DNA of 64,000 nt. Source: Thermus antranikianii DSM 12462. GTDB taxonomy: Bacteria > Deinococcota > Deinococci > Deinococcales > Thermaceae. The stretch covers positions 62,001 to 126,000 of the forward strand of contig NZ_AUIW01000001.1 in NCBI RefSeq assembly GCF_000423905.1, read 5' to 3'. The notes beneath the pieces are model-generated. The model worked only from the letters and a program-made list of their open reading frames with translations, did not search any database and was not told the origin of the DNA. Of the stretch, positions 1 through 7,989 are shown piece after piece (positions within the stretch are counted from its first letter, which is position 1; every line of letters starts with the position of its first letter). Both the position numbers and the translations under genes were made by a program.

Positions 1-1116
1 TGGTACACCCCACCCCCGCCTTGGGACTTCCGCCCCTCCCCAGTGCCGGCCTCGAGGCCACCCAGGGAAGAGCGCTCCAAAGCCCAGCAGAACCTGGCCC
101 TTCCCCTTTTCCCCACCACCACCATAGGAAGCTTCCCCCAGACCAAGGAGCTTCGCGACTTCCGGAAAAGATTGCGCTCCAGGGCTCTTGACCAGACGGC
201 CTACTGGCTGCACATCCAGGAAGCCATCCGGGCGAACATCCGCCTCCAAGAGGAACTGGGCCTGGACGTTTTGGTCCACGGAGAGCCCGAGCGCAGCGAT
301 ATGGTGGAGTTTTTCGCGGAGCGTTTAGAAGGCTTCTATCCCACCCAGAAGGGTTTCGTCCTCTCCTACGGGAGCCGCGTCTGGCGCCCACCCATCCTCT
401 TCGCCCCGCCCCGCCGGAGGGAGCCTTTGGTCCTTAGGGAAACCCTGTTCGCCCAAAGCCTCACCCCTAAACCGGTAAAGGCCATCCTTACGGGACCCAT
501 CACCCTGGCTGCCTGGAGCTACCTACCCCAGGGGGTGGAGTTCAGAGAAGCGGTAATCGCCCTGGCGGAGGCCCTGCGGGAGGAGGTAAAGGAAGTGGCT
601 TCCCACGGAATCCGGGTGGTGCAGGTGGACGAGCCGGCGCTTCTGGAGAAGCTCCCTTTGAAGGCAAAGGAGCGCCCTGGGTATTTAGCCCTGGTGGGGG
701 AGGCCTTCCTGCGGGTAGTGGGGGAGCTTCCGCCGGAGGTCCAGGTGCACCTCCACCTCTGCTACTCCGATTACGCCGCCTTGCGCCCCTTCCTGGAGGT
801 CATGGACCCGGATGTGGTGAGCCTTGAGGGAGCAAGGCAAGACCCCAGCTTTCTCCAAACCCTCACAGGGCTTTCCCTAGGCCTGGGCCCCGGAGCCTTT
901 GACGTCCACTCCCCCCTGGAGGTTCCGGCGGAGGAAATCCTTACTCGCCTTCAAGCCTACCTCCGGTACCTGCCTGCGGAAAGGCTATGGGTGAACCCGG
1001 ACTGTGGTCTTAAGACCCGGAAGCCCGAGGAGGCCCTGGCCAACCTCAAGAACATGGTGGAAGCAGCCAAGAGGCTTCGGAAGGCCTTTGGAGGGAGCCA
1101 TGCTCACGGATCCTAG
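1..1116 (+). CDS. metE: Cobalamin-independent methionine synthase, C-terminal catalytic part (partial)
   Basis: Transfers the methyl group of methyltetrahydrofolate polyglutamate to homocysteine, making methionine without cobalamin in the cytosol. The visible protein begins the catalytic barrel with LPLFPTTTIGSFPQT. It keeps the zinc ligands: numbering from a GTG at 43, H238 and C240 (in HLHLC), E262 and C321 (in VNPDCGLKTR), spaced almost as in E. coli MetE. The frame is open to the left edge with no stop, and the residues before the barrel (PPREERSKAQ) resemble the linker before it in full-length MetE. I therefore think the N-terminal half lies off the window. A stand-alone C-terminal enzyme starting at GTG 43 is the alternative. 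It overlaps nrdB by 17 bases, so the genes are co-transcribed. Confidence 0.9.
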   Translation, partial: WYTPPPPWDFRPSPVPASRPPREERSKAQQNLALPLFPTTTIGSFPQTKELRDFRKRLRSRALDQTAYWLHIQEAIRANIRLQEELGLDVLVHGEPERSDMVEFFAERLEGFYPTQKGFVLSYGSRVWRPPILFAPPRRREPLVLRETLFAQSLTPKPVKAILTGPITLAAWSYLPQGVEFREAVIALAEALREEVKEVASHGIRVVQVDEPALLEKLPLKAKERPGYLALVGEAFLRVVGELPPEVQVHLHLCYSDYAALRPFLEVMDPDVVSLEGARQDPSFLQTLTGLSLGLGPGAFDVHSPLEVPAEEILTRLQAYLRYLPAERLWVNPDCGLKTRKPEEALANLKNMVEAAKRLRKAFGGSHAHGS

Positions 1117-2071
1117 GCCCCACTACCGTCCCTACGAGTATCCGAGGCTTTTAGCCTACCGGGACGCCATCCGGCACAGCTACTGGCTCCACACGGAGTT
1201 CAGCTATGCGGCAGACGTCCAGGACTACGCCCTGGCGGGTCCTGAGGTGCGCTCGTTGGTGGAGCGCTCCCTTCTTGCTATCTCCCAGGTGGAGCTTTCC
1301 GTGAAGCTCTTCTGGGCCCGAACCTACGAGGTCTTCCCGAAGCCAGAGGTGGCCGAGGTGGGCATGACCTTCGCCGAGAGCGAAGTGCGTCACGCCAACG
1401 CCTACGCCCACCTTTTGGATCTCCTGGCCCTCGAGGACCGCTTTGCCCGGGCCTTGGAGGAGGAGACCGCCTTAAGGGAACGGCACCGCCACTTAACCGA
1501 GGTCCTGGGGTCCGCCTTCCGAGGCGACCTGAGGGGACACGCCCTCGCCCTCCTTCTCTTTTCCGCCTTCACCGAACACGCCTCCCTTTTCTCCCAGTTC
1601 TACGTGCTTATGGCCCTGAACAAGCGCCTTGGGCGCTTCAAGGGGATCTCCAACGCCATCGAGGCCACCAGTAAGGAGGAAAACCTGCACGGCCTCTTTG
1701 GGGTAGAGCTCCTCAGGATCCTTAGGGAAGAGCGGCCGGACCTCTTCGGGCCCTCCTTTACCGAGGAGGCCCTGGATAGGGTAGAGGCCTTCTTTCGCAC
1801 GGAGGAGGCCCTTTTGGAGTGGATCTTCGCCCGGGGGGACACCGAGGCGGTGAGGGGAGAGGAGGTCCTGGAGTTCCTTAAGTGGCGGTACAACCAGGTT
1901 CTTTCCCTCCACGGCCTGCCCGCGCCCTTCCCCGTGCGGAAGGAGTGCCTAAGGGATACGGAGTGGTTTGACCTGGAGCTTTTGGCGGACAAGGAAGTGG
2001 ACTTCTTCAACAAGAGGAGCGTGGCCTACGCCCGCAGGGTGCAGAGCTACGACCCGGAAAGCCTTTTCTAG
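1100..2071 (+). CDS. nrdB: Ribonucleotide reductase small subunit (class I R2)
   Basis: Generates and stores the radical used by the large subunit to reduce ribonucleotides. The start chosen is ATG 1100, preceded by GAGGGA at 1091; a longer frame from 1004 lies inside metE. The 323-residue ferritin-like protein has ExxH at E95-H98, a tyrosine four residues later (Y102, the expected radical position), E158, and a second ExxH at E193-H196. The first metal ligand by spacing is E65, where E. coli and NrdF proteins have Asp; that alignment is my inference. The C-terminal tail (ending YDPESLF) is the usual docking peptide for R1. It starts inside metE and is followed nine bases later by nrdA. Confidence 0.9.
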   Translation: MLTDPRPHYRPYEYPRLLAYRDAIRHSYWLHTEFSYAADVQDYALAGPEVRSLVERSLLAISQVELSVKLFWARTYEVFPKPEVAEVGMTFAESEVRHANAYAHLLDLLALEDRFARALEEETALRERHRHLTEVLGSAFRGDLRGHALALLLFSAFTEHASLFSQFYVLMALNKRLGRFKGISNAIEATSKEENLHGLFGVELLRILREERPDLFGPSFTEEALDRVEAFFRTEEALLEWIFARGDTEAVRGEEVLEFLKWRYNQVLSLHGLPAPFPVRKECLRDTEWFDLELLADKEVDFFNKRSVAYARRVQSYDPESLF

Positions 2072-2080
2072 GAGGGAAGG

Positions 2081-3751
2081 ATGACCAAGACCAAGCGGGA
2101 ATACCGGCCCTGGTACTGGGCCAATGAATGGACGAGGCTCTACATGAGCCGGGGCTACCTTCTCCCTGGGGTGACGGTGGAGGAGAGGGTGAAGGAGATC
2201 GCAGACCGGGCGGAGGCCCTGACCCGCATCGAGGGCTTCTCCCGCAAGTTCCAGGAGTACGTGGCCCGGGGCTGGTACTCCCTCGCCACCCCCATCTGGG
2301 CCAACTACGGCCTCAAGCGGGGTCTCCCCATCTCCTGCTACGGCACCTACGTGGAGGACGACACCGCCTCCATCCTGAGGGCGGTGGCGGAGATCGGCAT
2401 GATGAGCAAACAGGGTGGGGGCACCTCTGTTTACCTGGGGGCCCTCCGCCCCAGGGGGGCCCCCATCCGGGACAACGGGGAAAGCAACGGTTCCTACGCC
2501 TTCGCTTCGCTCTTCGACCGGGTGATCGAGGTGTTCAACCAGGGTTCCACCCGGCGGGGGCAGTGCGCCGCCTACCTCCCTATCGAGCACCCGGACTTCG
2601 AGGAGTGGCTCAAGATCCAGCGGGAAGGAGGGGAGATCCAGTCCCTCTTCTGGGGGGTTTCCGTGGGGGATGCCTGGCTAGAGGAGGCCATCGCCGGGGA
2701 CAGGGAGAAACGGGAAAGGTGGGCTAAGGTACTCAAAAGCCGCGCCGAGGTGGGGATCCCCTACATCTTCTTCCGGGACAACGCCAACCGCCAGGCCCCG
2801 GAGGTCTTCAAGAAGCTGGGGAAGACGATTCATGCCAGCAACCTCTGCACCGAGATCATGCTCCCTTCGAGCCCTGAGGAAAGCTTCGTGTGCTGCCTCT
2901 CCTCCCTAAACCTCCTCCACTTCGACGAGTGGAAGGACACAGACGCCGTGGAAACCCTCACCATCTTCCTGGACTCCGTGCTGGACGACTTCATCGAGAA
3001 GGCGGAGGGCATCCCCTACATGGAGCGGGCGGTACGCTTCGCCAAGCGGTACCGGGCCATCGGGATCGGGGTTTTGGGCTGGCACAGCTACCTCCAGTCC
3101 AAGGGGATTCCCCTGGAGAGCGCGGAGGCCCTTTTCCTTAACAACCTCATCTTCAAGACCATCCGGGAAAAGGCGGAGGAGGCGAGCCGCTGGCTTAGGA
3201 AGCGCCATCCGGAGGACGAACTGGCCGACCTAATGGAAAGGCGGAACGCCACCCTCCTGGCCATCGCCCCCACCAAGAGCAGCTCCTTCATCCTGGGGCA
3301 GGTTTCCCCCTCCATCGAGCCCTACACCAGCAACTACTACCTCAAGGACCTGCAAAAGGCCCGAATCGCCTTCAAGAATCCCTTTTTGGAGGAGCTTCTC
3401 CAAGCAAAGGGAAAGAACGAGGAAAAAGTGTGGCGGAGCATCCTGGAGAGGAATGGCTCGGTACAACACCTAGACTTCCTTTCCGACGAGGAGAAGGACG
3501 TGTTCAAGACCTTTTCCGAGATTTCCCAAAAGACCCTGGTCAACCTGGCCATCGCCCGGCAGAAGTACATCGACCAGGGCCAGTCCCTCAACCTGGTCAT
3601 CCACCCCGAGGCTCCGCCCAAGGACGTGAACGAGCTGTACCTGCACGCCTGGAGAGGTGGGCTCAAGGCCCTTTACTACCAGTTCAGCGCCAGCGTGGCC
3701 CAAGCCTACAGCCGGGACCTGCTGCTTTCCTGCCGGGCTTGCGAAAGTTAA
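2081..3751 (+). CDS. nrdA: Ribonucleotide reductase large subunit (class I R1)
   Basis: Catalytic subunit reducing ribonucleotides to deoxyribonucleotides. It has the redox cysteine C86 in PISCYG, the NLCTE active-site loop (N254, C256, E258), the partner cysteine at C271/C272, the tyrosine dyad Y532-Y533 that relays the radical from R2, and a C-terminal CRAC motif (C551, C554) for re-reduction. At 556 residues it is short for R1 (usually 700-850) and starts directly in the barrel-proximal helical region, so the N-terminal ATP-cone that senses dATP is absent. The tyrosine dyad and adjacent nrdB exclude class II. Start ATG 2081 follows GGAGGG. Confidence 0.92.
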   Translation: MTKTKREYRPWYWANEWTRLYMSRGYLLPGVTVEERVKEIADRAEALTRIEGFSRKFQEYVARGWYSLATPIWANYGLKRGLPISCYGTYVEDDTASILRAVAEIGMMSKQGGGTSVYLGALRPRGAPIRDNGESNGSYAFASLFDRVIEVFNQGSTRRGQCAAYLPIEHPDFEEWLKIQREGGEIQSLFWGVSVGDAWLEEAIAGDREKRERWAKVLKSRAEVGIPYIFFRDNANRQAPEVFKKLGKTIHASNLCTEIMLPSSPEESFVCCLSSLNLLHFDEWKDTDAVETLTIFLDSVLDDFIEKAEGIPYMERAVRFAKRYRAIGIGVLGWHSYLQSKGIPLESAEALFLNNLIFKTIREKAEEASRWLRKRHPEDELADLMERRNATLLAIAPTKSSSFILGQVSPSIEPYTSNYYLKDLQKARIAFKNPFLEELLQAKGKNEEKVWRSILERNGSVQHLDFLSDEEKDVFKTFSEISQKTLVNLAIARQKYIDQGQSLNLVIHPEAPPKDVNELYLHAWRGGLKALYYQFSASVAQAYSRDLLLSCRACES

Positions 3752-3801
3752 GAGCACCCTTGGTAGCTACCACGGAAGAGTTTATACGACCCTACCCTGG
3801 C

Positions 3802-3857
3802 TTTCGCGGGGTGGGGGTTTGACTCCGGCTCTTCATTCGCGAAAGGTACATTTCGCG
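3802..3857. repeat. Three copies of TTTCGCG in alternating orientation before the recombinase gene
   Basis: TTTCGCG lies at 3802-3808 and 3851-3857, and its complement CGCGAAA lies at 3838-3844 within TTCGCGAAA (3836-3844). The last two copies form an inverted pair just upstream of the -10 box. The arrangement suggests an operator, but I know of no regulator for it. The rest of the 125-base gap holds a 12-base palindrome (TGGTAGCTACCA, 3761-3772) and nothing else I can identify. Confidence 0.35.
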
Positions 3858-3864
3858 CATATGT

Positions 3865-3876
3865 TATACTACCCCC
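3865..3876 (+). promoter_or_regulatory. -10 box of a leaderless promoter for the recombinase gene
   Basis: TATACT at 3865-3870 ends six bases before the GTG start at 3877, so transcription should begin at or next to the start codon. There is no Shine-Dalgarno sequence. No clear -35 box sits at 17 bases; a TTGACT at 3819-3824 is too far upstream. Confidence 0.6.
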
Positions 3877-4791
3877 GTGGAACCCGCTCTTATTTGGAAA
3901 TCCCTCGGCATTAAAAAGCCCGAGAAGGCCCTTCAACCCCTGGCCCCCTATGCCGAATACCTCCTTTTGGAGCGAGGGTACTCCCCTAGGGGGGTGCGCC
4001 GCTACCTCCAGGACCTGGCCCTCTGGTTCCGTTTCCTCCAGGAAGAGGATTTCACCCCGGGCCCCGAGGCGGTCCGGGCGCTCCTCCTCAAGGAGCGCTG
4101 GGCCCCAAGGAGGGTGCAGGGGTTCTTAGCGGCCCTCCGCAGCTACTACCGCTACCTGGCCCAGGTCAAGGGAGAAGCCGTGTCCGATCCCACGGAGGGC
4201 ATCGGCCGCCCTAAGGCCGGGCGCAGGCTCCCCTTGCACCCCGCTCCGGAGGAGCTCAAGCGTTTCCTCGAGGCTCTGGAAGCCGAAAAGGAGGCTAGGC
4301 TCCTCAGCCGCCTGGCCCGCTTCCTCTACGGCACGGGGCTTCGCATCTCCGAGGCCCTTTCCCTGAAGGGCCGGAACGTGATCCTCGAGGGCTCGGTTCC
4401 CGTGGCCATCCGGGTGGTGGGTAAGGGGAACAAGGAAAGGCTGGTGCCCCTTTCCAGGACCGCCCGGGAGGTGCTTCTGGAGTTGGGGCCACCCCAGGGT
4501 AATGTGAGTATTTTCACTTTCACTCAGGGAAGGCACCGGGGCAGGGTTCCCTCCGCCCGGTACGTGGAGGCTAGGTTCCGGGAGGCGGCCCTAAGGGCGG
4601 GCCTGGATCCCAGGCGCTTCACCCCGCACAAGCTCCGCCACGCCTACGCCACCTTGTTGGTGGAGGTGGGCGTGGAGCTGGATGCCGTGAAGGACCTCTT
4701 GGGCCACGAGTCCATCGCCACCACCCAGATCTACCTCCACGCCTCCCGGGAAAGGCTCAAGGAAGCGGCCCAAAGGCTTCCCGACCTCTAA
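3877..4791 (+). CDS. Tyrosine recombinase of the XerC/XerD type
   Basis: A site-specific recombinase, most likely one that resolves chromosome dimers at dif. The N-terminal SAM-like core-binding domain spans about residues 20-105 and the catalytic domain about 120-300. All six catalytic positions are visible: R156 (GTGLRISEA), K183 (VGKGNKER), H251 and R254 (PHKLRH), H277 (LLGHES) and Y286 (IYLH). Length (304) is typical for Xer proteins. Start GTG 3877 is chosen because a -10 box lies six bases upstream. It stands alone between nrdA and a convergent SDR gene whose stop codon overlaps its own. Nothing here suggests an integrative element. Confidence 0.88.
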   Translation: MEPALIWKSLGIKKPEKALQPLAPYAEYLLLERGYSPRGVRRYLQDLALWFRFLQEEDFTPGPEAVRALLLKERWAPRRVQGFLAALRSYYRYLAQVKGEAVSDPTEGIGRPKAGRRLPLHPAPEELKRFLEALEAEKEARLLSRLARFLYGTGLRISEALSLKGRNVILEGSVPVAIRVVGKGNKERLVPLSRTAREVLLELGPPQGNVSIFTFTQGRHRGRVPSARYVEARFREAALRAGLDPRRFTPHKLRHAYATLLVEVGVELDAVKDLLGHESIATTQIYLHASRERLKEAAQRLPDL

Positions 4792-5549
4792 AGGGCCGTG
4801 GCCCCGCCGTCCACGGGCAGGACCACCCCCGTGATGTAGTCCGAGGCGGGGCTTGCCAGGAAGAGCACCGCCCCCCCGAGCTCCCCGGGCCTCCCCGCCC
4901 GGCCCAAGGGCAAGGTAGCCCTTAGGAGAGGCTCGGCCTTGGGCAGGACCTTTTCCGTCATGCGGGTGGGGAAAAACCCAGGGGCCAGGGCGTTCACCCG
5001 GATGCCCCACCGCCCCCATTTCACCGCCAGGTCCCGGGTAAGGGCTACAAGCCCACCCTTGGAGGCAGAGTAGCCCACGGCGTCCAGGACCTCGGGGTAC
5101 TCCCCCTTAAGGCCGGCCACGGAGGCGATGTGGATGATCTTGCCGTAGCCCCTTTCCTTCATGCGCTTGGCGGCGGCGCGGCTCGCCAAAAAGGCCCCCA
5201 CCAGGTTCACCTCCAGGACCTCCCGCACCTTTTCCACGGGCATCTCCAGGGAGGGCGCACCCCAGCTGATGCCGGCGGCGTTCACCAAGACCGTGAGGGG
5301 GCCGAGCTCCCGTTCCACCTGGTCGCAAAGCTCCTCCAGGCGGGCCTCGTCCCGCACGTCCCCTTCCAGGTAGAGGGCATCCTCCCCCAGGTGCTTGCGG
5401 GCCTCTTCAAAGAAGCTTGCCCGCCGGGCCATCACCGCCACCTTGGCCCCCGCCTCCTTGAGGGCCAGGGCCGCCTCGAGGCCAAGCCCCCGGGAGCCCC
5501 CCGTCACCAAGGCCGCCTTGCCATCCAAGCGAAATTGCTCCAAAAACAT
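4788..5549 (-). CDS. Short-chain dehydrogenase/reductase, FabG-like
   Basis: Probably an NAD(P)-dependent 3-oxoacyl or 3-hydroxyacyl reductase or dehydrogenase. The Rossmann motif TGGSRGLG is near the N-terminus, followed by NAAG (a variant of NNAG), the catalytic Ser in IASVAG, and YSASK as the YxxxK pair. Length 253 is standard. It is the last gene of the acyl-CoA operon that starts at 11713, and its start overlaps the stop of the acyl-CoA synthetase by one base. It probably acts on a CoA-linked intermediate, but the substrate cannot be read from sequence. Confidence 0.85.
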   Translation of the reverse strand: MFLEQFRLDGKAALVTGGSRGLGLEAALALKEAGAKVAVMARRASFFEEARKHLGEDALYLEGDVRDEARLEELCDQVERELGPLTVLVNAAGISWGAPSLEMPVEKVREVLEVNLVGAFLASRAAAKRMKERGYGKIIHIASVAGLKGEYPEVLDAVGYSASKGGLVALTRDLAVKWGRWGIRVNALAPGFFPTRMTEKVLPKAEPLLRATLPLGRAGRPGELGGAVLFLASPASDYITGVVLPVDGGATAL

Positions 5550-7153
5550 CAGACACCCCCGTAGTAGTCCTTGTACCGCTCCCTAAGGGCCCGCTTCAGG
5601 AACTTGCCGGCGCTCGTCCTAGGAATCTCCTCCACGAACACGTAGGCGTCGGGAAGCTGCCACTTGGCAAAGCCCGCCTGGAGGAGGTGGGCGCCAAGCT
5701 CCTCAGGGGTTGGCGCCTCGCCCCTCGGCACCACCACCGCCAGGGGCCTCTCCTGCCACTTGGGGTGGGGGATGGCCACCACCGCCGCCTCCTTCACCTT
5801 GGGGTGGCCCATGAGGGCGTTTTCCAAGTCCACGCTGGAGATCCACTCCCCGCCCGACTTGATGAGGTCCTTGAGCCGGTCCTTGATCTCCACGTAGCCC
5901 TCCTCGTCCCACACGGCCATGTCCCCCGTGCGGAACCACCCGTCGGCGGTGAGGGCCCTTTGGCTCGCCTCCTCGTTTTGGTAGTAGCCCCGGGTAATCC
6001 AAGGGCCCCTGAGCTGGATCTCCCCCATGCGCTTCCCGTCCCGGGGCACGGGGCGGCCCTCCTCGTCCGCCACCCGTAGGCGCACCAGGGGGATGGGGAG
6101 GCCGGTCTTGGCCTTGAGGGTGAGCTTCTCCTCTTCCGGGAGGCCCTCCAGGTGGCTCTTGATGAAGTTCTGCACCACCACCGGGGAGGTTTCCGTGAGG
6201 CCGTAGCCCTGGCGCACCTCTATCCCCATCCTCTCAAAGCGGGCGATGAGGCTTTTGGGGGCGGCGCTACCCCCCACCACCAACCGCCTCAGGGTCCGCA
6301 GGCGGTGGCCGGTGCTTTCCAGGTGGTCCGCCAAGGCGAGCCACACCGTGGGCACCCCGGCGGTGAAGGTGACCCCCTCCCCGTCAAAGAGCTCCACCAA
6401 GGAGGTGGGATCTAGGCGGGGCCCCGGCAGGACCTGTTTGGCCCCCACCAGGGTGGCGGCGTAAGGGAGGCACCAGGCGTTCACGTGGAACATGGGCACC
6501 ACGGGAAGGACCACGTCCCTTTCCGAAAGGGCCGTGCCGTCAAAGAGGCTGGCCGCCAAGGAGTGGAGGACCAGGGCCCGGTGGCTGTACACCACCCCCT
6601 TGGGTAGGCCGGTGGTCCCCGTGGTGTAGGCCATGCCGCAGGCAGCCCGCTCGGGGACCCGGTGGGGCTCCGCCTCCTCTCCCAAAATCTCCTCGTAGGC
6701 CAGGTACCCCTCGGGGGCCTTCTCGTCCATGACCACGAAGTGGCGCACGGTCTTCAGTTCCGGGCGGAGGGCCTCCACCAGGGAAAGGAGGTTCGGGTCA
6801 AAGAGGAGGACCTTGTCCTCGGCGTGGTTCAGGATGTAGGCGATCTCCTTGGGGCTCAGGCGGGGGTTGGCGGTGTGGAGCACGGCCCCCATGCCGGGCA
6901 CGGCGAAGTAGGCCTCGAGGTGGCGGAAGTGGTTGAAGCCCAACGTGGCCACCCGGTCCCCCTCCCCTACCCCGAGGGCCCTAAGCCCCCTCATGAGCCG
7001 CTTCGCCCGCCGGTAAACCTCGGCGTAGGTGGTGCGGTGGATCTCCCCGGTGTGGAGGCGGGAGACCACCTCTTTCCTCCCGAAAAGCGCCGCTGCCCTC
7101 TCCAGGAAGTCCCAAAGGTTCAGCTCCTCGTCCATCATGGTGCTTGGGAACAT
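5549..7153 (-). CDS. Long-chain fatty acid-CoA ligase
   Basis: Activates fatty acids with ATP and CoA through an acyl-adenylate. The ATP/AMP signature YTTGTTGLPKG is present, with the adenylate motif YGLTETSP and the linker DRLKDLIKSGGEWIS before the mobile C-terminal domain. From memory the sequence is very close along its length to the structurally characterised T. thermophilus enzyme ttLC-FACS, including the N-terminal MMDEELNLWDFLERA. That makes long-chain specificity likely. Start ATG 7153 follows a purine-rich GAAAGGGGGAAGCC. A homologous start a few residues upstream is possible. Confidence 0.93.
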   Translation of the reverse strand: MFPSTMMDEELNLWDFLERAAALFGRKEVVSRLHTGEIHRTTYAEVYRRAKRLMRGLRALGVGEGDRVATLGFNHFRHLEAYFAVPGMGAVLHTANPRLSPKEIAYILNHAEDKVLLFDPNLLSLVEALRPELKTVRHFVVMDEKAPEGYLAYEEILGEEAEPHRVPERAACGMAYTTGTTGLPKGVVYSHRALVLHSLAASLFDGTALSERDVVLPVVPMFHVNAWCLPYAATLVGAKQVLPGPRLDPTSLVELFDGEGVTFTAGVPTVWLALADHLESTGHRLRTLRRLVVGGSAAPKSLIARFERMGIEVRQGYGLTETSPVVVQNFIKSHLEGLPEEEKLTLKAKTGLPIPLVRLRVADEEGRPVPRDGKRMGEIQLRGPWITRGYYQNEEASQRALTADGWFRTGDMAVWDEEGYVEIKDRLKDLIKSGGEWISSVDLENALMGHPKVKEAAVVAIPHPKWQERPLAVVVPRGEAPTPEELGAHLLQAGFAKWQLPDAYVFVEEIPRTSAGKFLKRALRERYKDYYGGV

Positions 7154-7186
7154 GGCTTCCCCCTTTCGTTTAGACCCAGTATAGCC

Positions 7187-7540
7187 CTAGGCTACCCGGT
7201 AGAAGACCCCCTTGGCGAAGGCCACCCGCTTCCCCTCCCAAAGGACCTCCCCGGCGGCGTGGAGGAGGTGCCGGCCGGGGTGGACCACCCACCCCCGGGC
7301 GAGGAGCACCCCCTCCCGTACAGGGCGTAGGTAGCTCACGGAAAGCTCGGCCGTGACCACCTTGACCCCTAAGCTTTCCACCGCCTGGCCCAGGGCGCTA
7401 TCCAACAGGGCGGCGAGGATGCCGCCATGCACGAGGCCTTGGCCCTGCAGGAACTCTTCCCGCACCTGTAGGCGAAGCTCCGCCTCGCCCTTTTCCTTCC
7501 TCAGGACCTCCGCCTGGAACCACCGGGCAAAGGGGCTCAA
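7187..7540 (-). CDS. PaaI-type hotdog-fold thioesterase
   Basis: A small acyl-CoA thioesterase (117 residues), a single hotdog domain with the HGG motif (GLVHGGILAALLDSA) typical of the PaaI/4HBT family. Such enzymes hydrolyse stalled acyl-CoA or aryl-CoA esters to release CoA. The start is a TTG at 7540 that overlaps the stop of the MaoC gene (TTGA), which implies translational coupling. The only gap in this operon, about 33 bases, follows it. The substrate could be fatty or aromatic acyl-CoA. Confidence 0.8.
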   Translation of the reverse strand: MSPFARWFQAEVLRKEKGEAELRLQVREEFLQGQGLVHGGILAALLDSALGQAVESLGVKVVTAELSVSYLRPVREGVLLARGWVVHPGRHLLHAAGEVLWEGKRVAFAKGVFYRVA

Positions 7541-7983
7541 GCGGGCCTCCGCCGCACCAGGGTGACGAACTCCCCTTCCTGCACCACCTCGCCCCGCTGG
7601 TTGTAGACCTTGACCCTCTGCACCAGGATGCCCCGGTCCGGCTTGCTGGTTTCCCGCTTCTCCACGATTTCGCTTTCCCCCCGCACCGTGTCCCCGATGA
7701 AGACAGGCTTCAGGAAGCGGTAGTTCCGGATCTCCATCCAGGCGATGATGGTGCCCTCAAAGTGGCCCGCCCGTTGCCGAAGCCCCGTGAGCATGGAAAG
7801 CACCAAAAGCCCGTGGGCGATGCGCTGGCCAAAGGGGGTTTCCTTGGCGAACTCGGCGTCGGTGTGGATGGGGTTATAGTCCCCGGAAACCCCGGCGAAG
7901 TTCACCACGTCCGCCTCCGTCACCGTGCGGGCCGGGGTGGAAAACCTTTGGCCGACCTCAAAGTCCTCAAAGTACATGGGCAT
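7537..7983 (-). CDS. MaoC-like (R)-enoyl-CoA hydratase
   Basis: Likely hydrates trans-2-enoyl-CoA to 3-hydroxyacyl-CoA. The hotdog domain carries the hydratase 2 signature: FAGVSGDYNPIHTD supplies the Asp-His pair, followed by the conserved GQRIAHGLL. At 148 residues it is a single MaoC domain. It lies six bases after the preceding SDR gene and overlaps the thioesterase. Together with the SDRs and dehydrogenases in this operon it would complete a beta-oxidation-like cycle, with the (R)-hydroxy stereochemistry typical of MaoC proteins. Confidence 0.87.
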   Translation of the reverse strand: MPMYFEDFEVGQRFSTPARTVTEADVVNFAGVSGDYNPIHTDAEFAKETPFGQRIAHGLLVLSMLTGLRQRAGHFEGTIIAWMEIRNYRFLKPVFIGDTVRGESEIVEKRETSKPDRGILVQRVKVYNQRGEVVQEGEFVTLVRRRPA

Positions 7984-7989
7984 CTCCCA

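Noticed and set aside
3877-4791. Integrase of a mobile element
   Set aside because: No attachment-site repeats, no tRNA target and no accessory phage or plasmid genes; size and motifs fit a Xer housekeeping recombinase.
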